From assembly GCA_028554645.1 (NCBI GenBank), contig JAQOOI010000064.1, forward strand, positions 1,364,001 through 1,428,000: a stretch of 64,000 bases of DNA. The letters run 5' to 3'. The notes beneath the pieces are model-generated. The model had not been told where the DNA came from. It did no database searches and saw only the letters and a list, made by a program, of their open reading frames with translations. Each line of letters starts with the position of its first letter. Position 1 is the stretch's first letter. The position numbers and the translations under genes were made by a program. The stretch comes from Omphalotus guepiniiformis (taxonomy: Eukaryota > Basidiomycota > Agaricomycetes > Agaricales > Omphalotaceae). Shown one piece after another: positions 60,420 to 64,000 of this stretch.

Positions 60420-60952
60420 AGAAAATGCGCCTCAGACTCTCAGAAGATGTTCTACGACCAATGCTTGCGTCCCAAGTAAGCCAAAATTGATTTCAGGACG
60501 TAAGGCAAGATGCGAAGTGAATACCACAGCGGCAATGGCGACGAAATGAGGTTGAGGTTGAATTATGTTTGGTTTCGCTTTGTCATCAGCAAGCTATCCA
60601 AACATCCGAGATACAGCTTTGACAATAGGTTCACTGGGATACATTTAAGTTGGCAAAAATATGTTTCGATAGCTCACAACCTAATCTTTAGCAGAAGTCA
60701 GAGACACAATAGCATGTAGCGCATCCATACATATGACTACCGAGGTATCACTACATTTTTATACAGAAAAATCCAGGCGTGAATCAACATGTAGCCAGAA
60801 AGGAATACTTTTGACATGGCACAATATATAAGCACAACAGGAGGTGAAAAAAAAAACAAAGCACACAGCAAAAATGATTCCAACTTGGTCCAGAATTTTC
60901 GGAGGGTAGGCAAGGATGAAATGACCCGCAACCTTCCTACTCTAAGTAATCC
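60420..60952 (-). promoter_or_regulatory. 533-bp intergenic region upstream of NEO1
   Basis: Holds the NEO1 promoter and the 3' end of the PPTase-like gene. Nothing else recognised; a poly-A run of ten lies near 60847. Confidence 0.45.
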
Positions 60953-62151
60953 TTACGCCATTAGTTTTGGTATTACCTTGACCATCTGGTCAATATTAAT
61001 GAATTGCACCCAACTTTCCAGTTCTTTGCTGGTATCATACCATATGAACCTACTCTCGCCTCTACTACCTCTGAAGAAGGCGCAAACGCATTGATACATC
61101 TCTTGAGAGAGGGTGTCACCCCGCACTACACCTAAGGATGCCTTGAAAATGCGAAATTCCCATCCTTGCAACGGATGGCCATCACCGAGAGCATAAGGCG
61201 TGATTCCGGTATGAGGATGCGAGGGATGTGATCCTTCGACCATGAACTCGAGACGGGAGTAGTCAAACCCTATAGGCTGACCAATGGCCTTGATATAAGC
61301 CTCCTTGAGAGCAAGGACAATGCAAACTCTTCGTAAGACCACGTCGTCCGCGTTCTCAGGTCTGAGAATCAAGCTCATTTCCGTTTCTGTCAGCTATTGG
61401 AGAGAGAAATATGAGCCTGCCAGAGCAGTAAATTTCATTGCACCCAGCTTGTGCGCCACACTCTCAACGTAAGCTCTGGCTGTTATCCCTCGTGGATCAA
61501 CTTCAATTCGTTTGATACCAAGCCCTATATTGACGACTTTCCGTTGGGTGCCTTGTGTCATAGCCATGCCACATAAGGATTCGGAATAGGCAAGATGATA
61601 CCCAATCATAGAGTGAAGAAATTTCTCGGGCGACATATCATCTGGCGTCTAAGTATTTGTACATCAGCAACCCGATTGAAAAAGGCAAGCTCGGCGACAC
61701 CAACTTGTTCGATCCAGTGCTTCCCTGTCTGAGTCTGATTATCTTTCCACTTCGATCTCGGTATTCGTCGATGTCTCATCATGAGCAATGGCAGCATGTG
61801 CGTTATACACTGGCCTATAACGGAAGTTAATGAGGAACACTTTCAGCATGATAAGACCAGACTCACGAAACGAATCCGGATCTCTCGGATTATAAGGAAT
61901 CTTGGTGTGGTGGACGCATTCTTTAATGACATTGTAACATGCATCGTATTCCTTTCGGGAGGAAACGAACTGAGTTTCCCGAGACCAGAAAGCCTCCATC
62001 AACAGAAACTCACATCTTTGTGAGCCTCTCGGTTCAAAGACAGCATCCATACAAGAATGGGGCAGTCATGAGATGGCGCAGGGTGTGCGGCTGGTGTTGG
62101 GGTGTGGGAGGTTGAGGAAGAGGAAGAAGCAGTTGCCTCTGGGTTTGCCAT
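60953..62151 (-). CDS. 4'-phosphopantetheinyl transferase-like protein with altered catalytic motifs
   Basis: Fits the Sfp/Lys5 PPTase family by overall order. Active members load phosphopantetheine on carrier domains using Mg2+. The start is MANPEATASSSSSTSHTPTP; VWMLSLNREAHKD and CITHMLPLLMMRHRRIPRSK follow. TQTGKHWIEQ stands where GKPY is expected, IGYHLAYSESLCGMAM where the N-(V/L)-(S/T)-H-x-x motif is, and NIGLGIKRIE where the metal motif G-(V/I)-D is. LALKEAYIKAIGQPIGFDYS keeps the KEA helix without the usual Trp. The end is MVKVIPKLMA. The reading frame is open through five splice sites, so it looks like a whole gene and not an obvious pseudogene, yet the metal-binding Asp is Gly (ggt). 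It may be a non-catalytic paralogue. Confidence 0.7.
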
Positions 62152-62463
62152 TGAGCAACCTACGTAGACTTGAAATGTTAGAAAGGTTAACGAGAGTTCA
62201 TCGTAAGTTTTATACATTTACCAGATTTCGCCACTAGAAAATCAACAGCCTCTTAATTGTCTTTGCTTGGCTACATACCCTGCCACTTTTCGAACGGCCC
62301 GATTTCGCCGGCGGTCCAACGTGTTATTTCATTGAACTGAATGCATAACAGTACAGATGAGCTGTAAGATATATATATCGAGAAAGCTAAGGAAAGCAAT
62401 GCAATACAGATACAGATAATAATGTAAAACGAGGGCAAATAGCAATGATTGGTGGCAATGCGG
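62152..62463 (-). other. 312-bp intergenic region
   Basis: Lies between the formin stop codon and the PPTase-like start. It has a short (AT)n at about 62368-62378 and no gene. Confidence 0.5.
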
Positions 62464-64000
62464 TTACATCGTGTCTGCAGAGGTCGCAGCTTCAGCTTCT
62501 GGTTCAGTGTCTGGCTCCAATTCGTTAACGAGCGGTGAAGCAGGGCTCCGCGTTTCTAGAGCACCTTCCGACGGTACTTCAATCCTACGTCTCCTCCTTC
62601 TTGTGGGATTGCTCGGCGCTGTGGCTGCAGGTGAAGGTGTTGGGGCCACGAAACCATTCGATTGCAGCTGAGCCAGCATATCGCGTGCAATGTCAGCCGT
62701 GTCTCCAGATGCATTACTATCTAGATTGAGCGAAAGCGGGACAGCCGGTCTGGACTGTGCACTTGATACTGCACCTCTTGCTCGTCGTGTTTTCCTTGTA
62801 ACAGTATCCCCGTTCCGCAGTTTCTCTAGCAGATTATCAAGGACTGCGTCGTCTTCATTATTCATCGAAGCTTCAAGAGCTCTTTCGCGGTTCGCTTTCG
62901 CTTCCTCCGCCGCTTGTTTACGCTTCTCAACTGCGAGACGCTCTTCAGCGGCAGTCTGGTTATCAGATTTGCATTTCTGTAGATCAAACAATGAGCAACC
63001 ATAGCAAAACCGTTTAAATAGAGCAAACAGACTTTATATGAGGTAACGAATGTCTTGAAGATTCCATAGAATTCGGCTGACGACATGTTCTTATCGTCTT
63101 CCCCGTAGTACTTGATCACTTCAGCGAATGTAGTATCTGCGGAATTGACACCATCCACGAGATCTTCGACTTGTACGTTGGCTTTCTTCACAAAGGCCCA
63201 CATTTTCTTGCCGTATTGACCCATCTGGTCAACATCGGCAAAATGATCAGCGAGCTCGCCACGAATACGCTTCAGACCGTCTTTGAGATCGGCGAGCCCC
63301 TTACGGAGCTCTTGCAGGTTAACTCGATTCGCGATGGCTGACGTCAGACGCCAATTAACAGAGTGACAATTTTCTTCTCACCTCGATAGGCTTCTGCAGG
63401 CTTGGCTAATTCCTCCAAGAAATCTTCCATGTCCGGGAAATGTTTCGCGACCGTCCTCTCGAGGAAATGTAACAAGGTAGTGTTGTTTACCGATTTTGTA
63501 TCCACCAACTACTCCATTTCGAATTAGAGATATGCTCTGCAAAGTAGAATCGACGAACCTTGTTGACACTGCTTACACGGAATCCAAAAGCGCCACCCTT
63601 GATACCAGTACCGTTCATATAATTACCGACAAGTAGAATAAGCTAGAATTATGGCGTTTACATCAACGCTCAGACGATTTGTGATTGAGAACGTACGCTC
63701 AGTAGTTCCTTGAACAATTTGGCATTCAGCAAAGCGTTACCGGCTTCAGTTAATTTCCGTGCACCCTGAACAAAACCGCTTTCGTTAGCCCAAGGCTTAT
63801 TGTGCAACATAGAGAAAGACCACCGTCGTCGAGCAGCATCCAACGCTCTTCGAATGCACATTGATACAGCATTCCTTCAATACGAGGCGCGAGACGGTTG
63901 ATTTGAATTAACTTGACCATGAGCCGATCCGCAGGATGCAGTTCGGCCAGTTCACTTGGTTCCGAGCTTCGATAAACGTTGAGTTTACCGACCTAAAGCA
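62464..64000 (-). CDS. BNI1: Formin, FH2 C-terminal half and DAD (partial, continues past the right edge)
   Basis: Actin nucleator of the diaphanous-related type, acting at hyphal tips and septa. The visible FH2 half contains LNVYRSSEPSELAELHPADR, MVKLIQINRLAPRIEGMLY, LTEAGNALLNAKLFKELLSL, VGNYMNGTGIKGGAFGFRVS, SVNKLVDTKSVNNTTLLHFL and ADTTFAEVIKYYGEDDKNMS. A coiled coil with AAEERLAVEKRKQAAEEAK follows. The DAD motif is VLDNLLEKLRNGDTVTRKTR, with the hydrophobic LL-x-x-L and downstream basic residues that bind the N-terminal DID, so Rho-GTPase release of autoinhibition is expected. The N-terminal GBD/DID and FH1 lie outside the window. Confidence 0.94.

Noticed and set aside
60953..62151. 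A secondary-metabolite cluster around the PPTase-like gene
   Set aside because: No PKS, NRPS, terpene or tailoring genes are nearby; the neighbours are a flippase and a formin.
1..64000. Transposons, CRISPR arrays, viral or toxin genes, riboswitches
   Set aside because: No terminal repeats, transposase or reverse-transcriptase motifs, regularly spaced repeats, viral genes or TPP-type conserved blocks were seen on either strand.

Overview
The window reads as nuclear DNA of a basidiomycete fungus, most likely an Agaricomycete. Genes are densely packed on both strands and split by many short introns of about 45-70 nt. Protein content is typically fungal: Rsp5, Abd1, Neo1, a SulP sulfate permease, Pet100, Cmc2, a GH31 alpha-xylosidase and a formin with a DAD tail. 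I see no transposon, rRNA, CRISPR array or virus-like block. Exon joins were worked out by hand from reading frames, splice sites and recalled family conservation, so internal boundaries are approximate unless stated. Each CDS span runs from start codon to stop codon and includes introns.

Layout: 1-16 kb holds the 3' end of an Rsp5 HECT ligase (+), the Abd1 mRNA cap methyltransferase (-), a large SYCP2/Red1-like candidate meiotic axis protein (-), an H15 (linker-histone) domain protein (-), an M1 aminopeptidase (+) and a bestrophin-like channel (+). 16-31 kb holds complex I 24 kDa subunit (-), an intron-bearing tRNA-Leu(CAA) (-), glutamate decarboxylase (+), Pet100 (+), L-serine/threonine dehydratase (-), alpha-xylosidase (+), Cmc2 (-), transketolase (+), Qcr7 (-) and NDP kinase (+). 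31-43 kb holds TACO1/YebC (-), sulfate permease (-), STRAP (+), an NTF2-like protein (+) and an EST1/SMG6 homologue with PIN nuclease (+). 43-64 kb holds a tandem pair of NYN-nuclease proteins (-), mS37/Mrp10 (-), the Ubc6/UBE2J E2 (+), SF3A1/Prp21 (-), mL60/Mrpl31 (+), a GNAT acetyltransferase (-), the ESCRT-III subunit Vps2 (-), Cuz1/ZFAND1 (+), the P4-ATPase Neo1 (-), a phosphopantetheinyl-transferase-like protein with altered catalytic motifs (-) and the C-terminal half of a formin (-).

There is no operon or classical metabolic cluster. Three things stand out. Seven nuclear genes for mitochondrial respiration or mitoribosomes lie within 37 kb. Three metal-dependent RNase-fold proteins lie side by side: SMG6-PIN and two duplicated NYN proteins with a LOTUS-like tail. 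A complete PPTase-family gene has lost the residues expected for catalysis. Two introns also use the same atypical GC donor, GCACGT, and several gene pairs share divergent promoters of only 57-83 bp.
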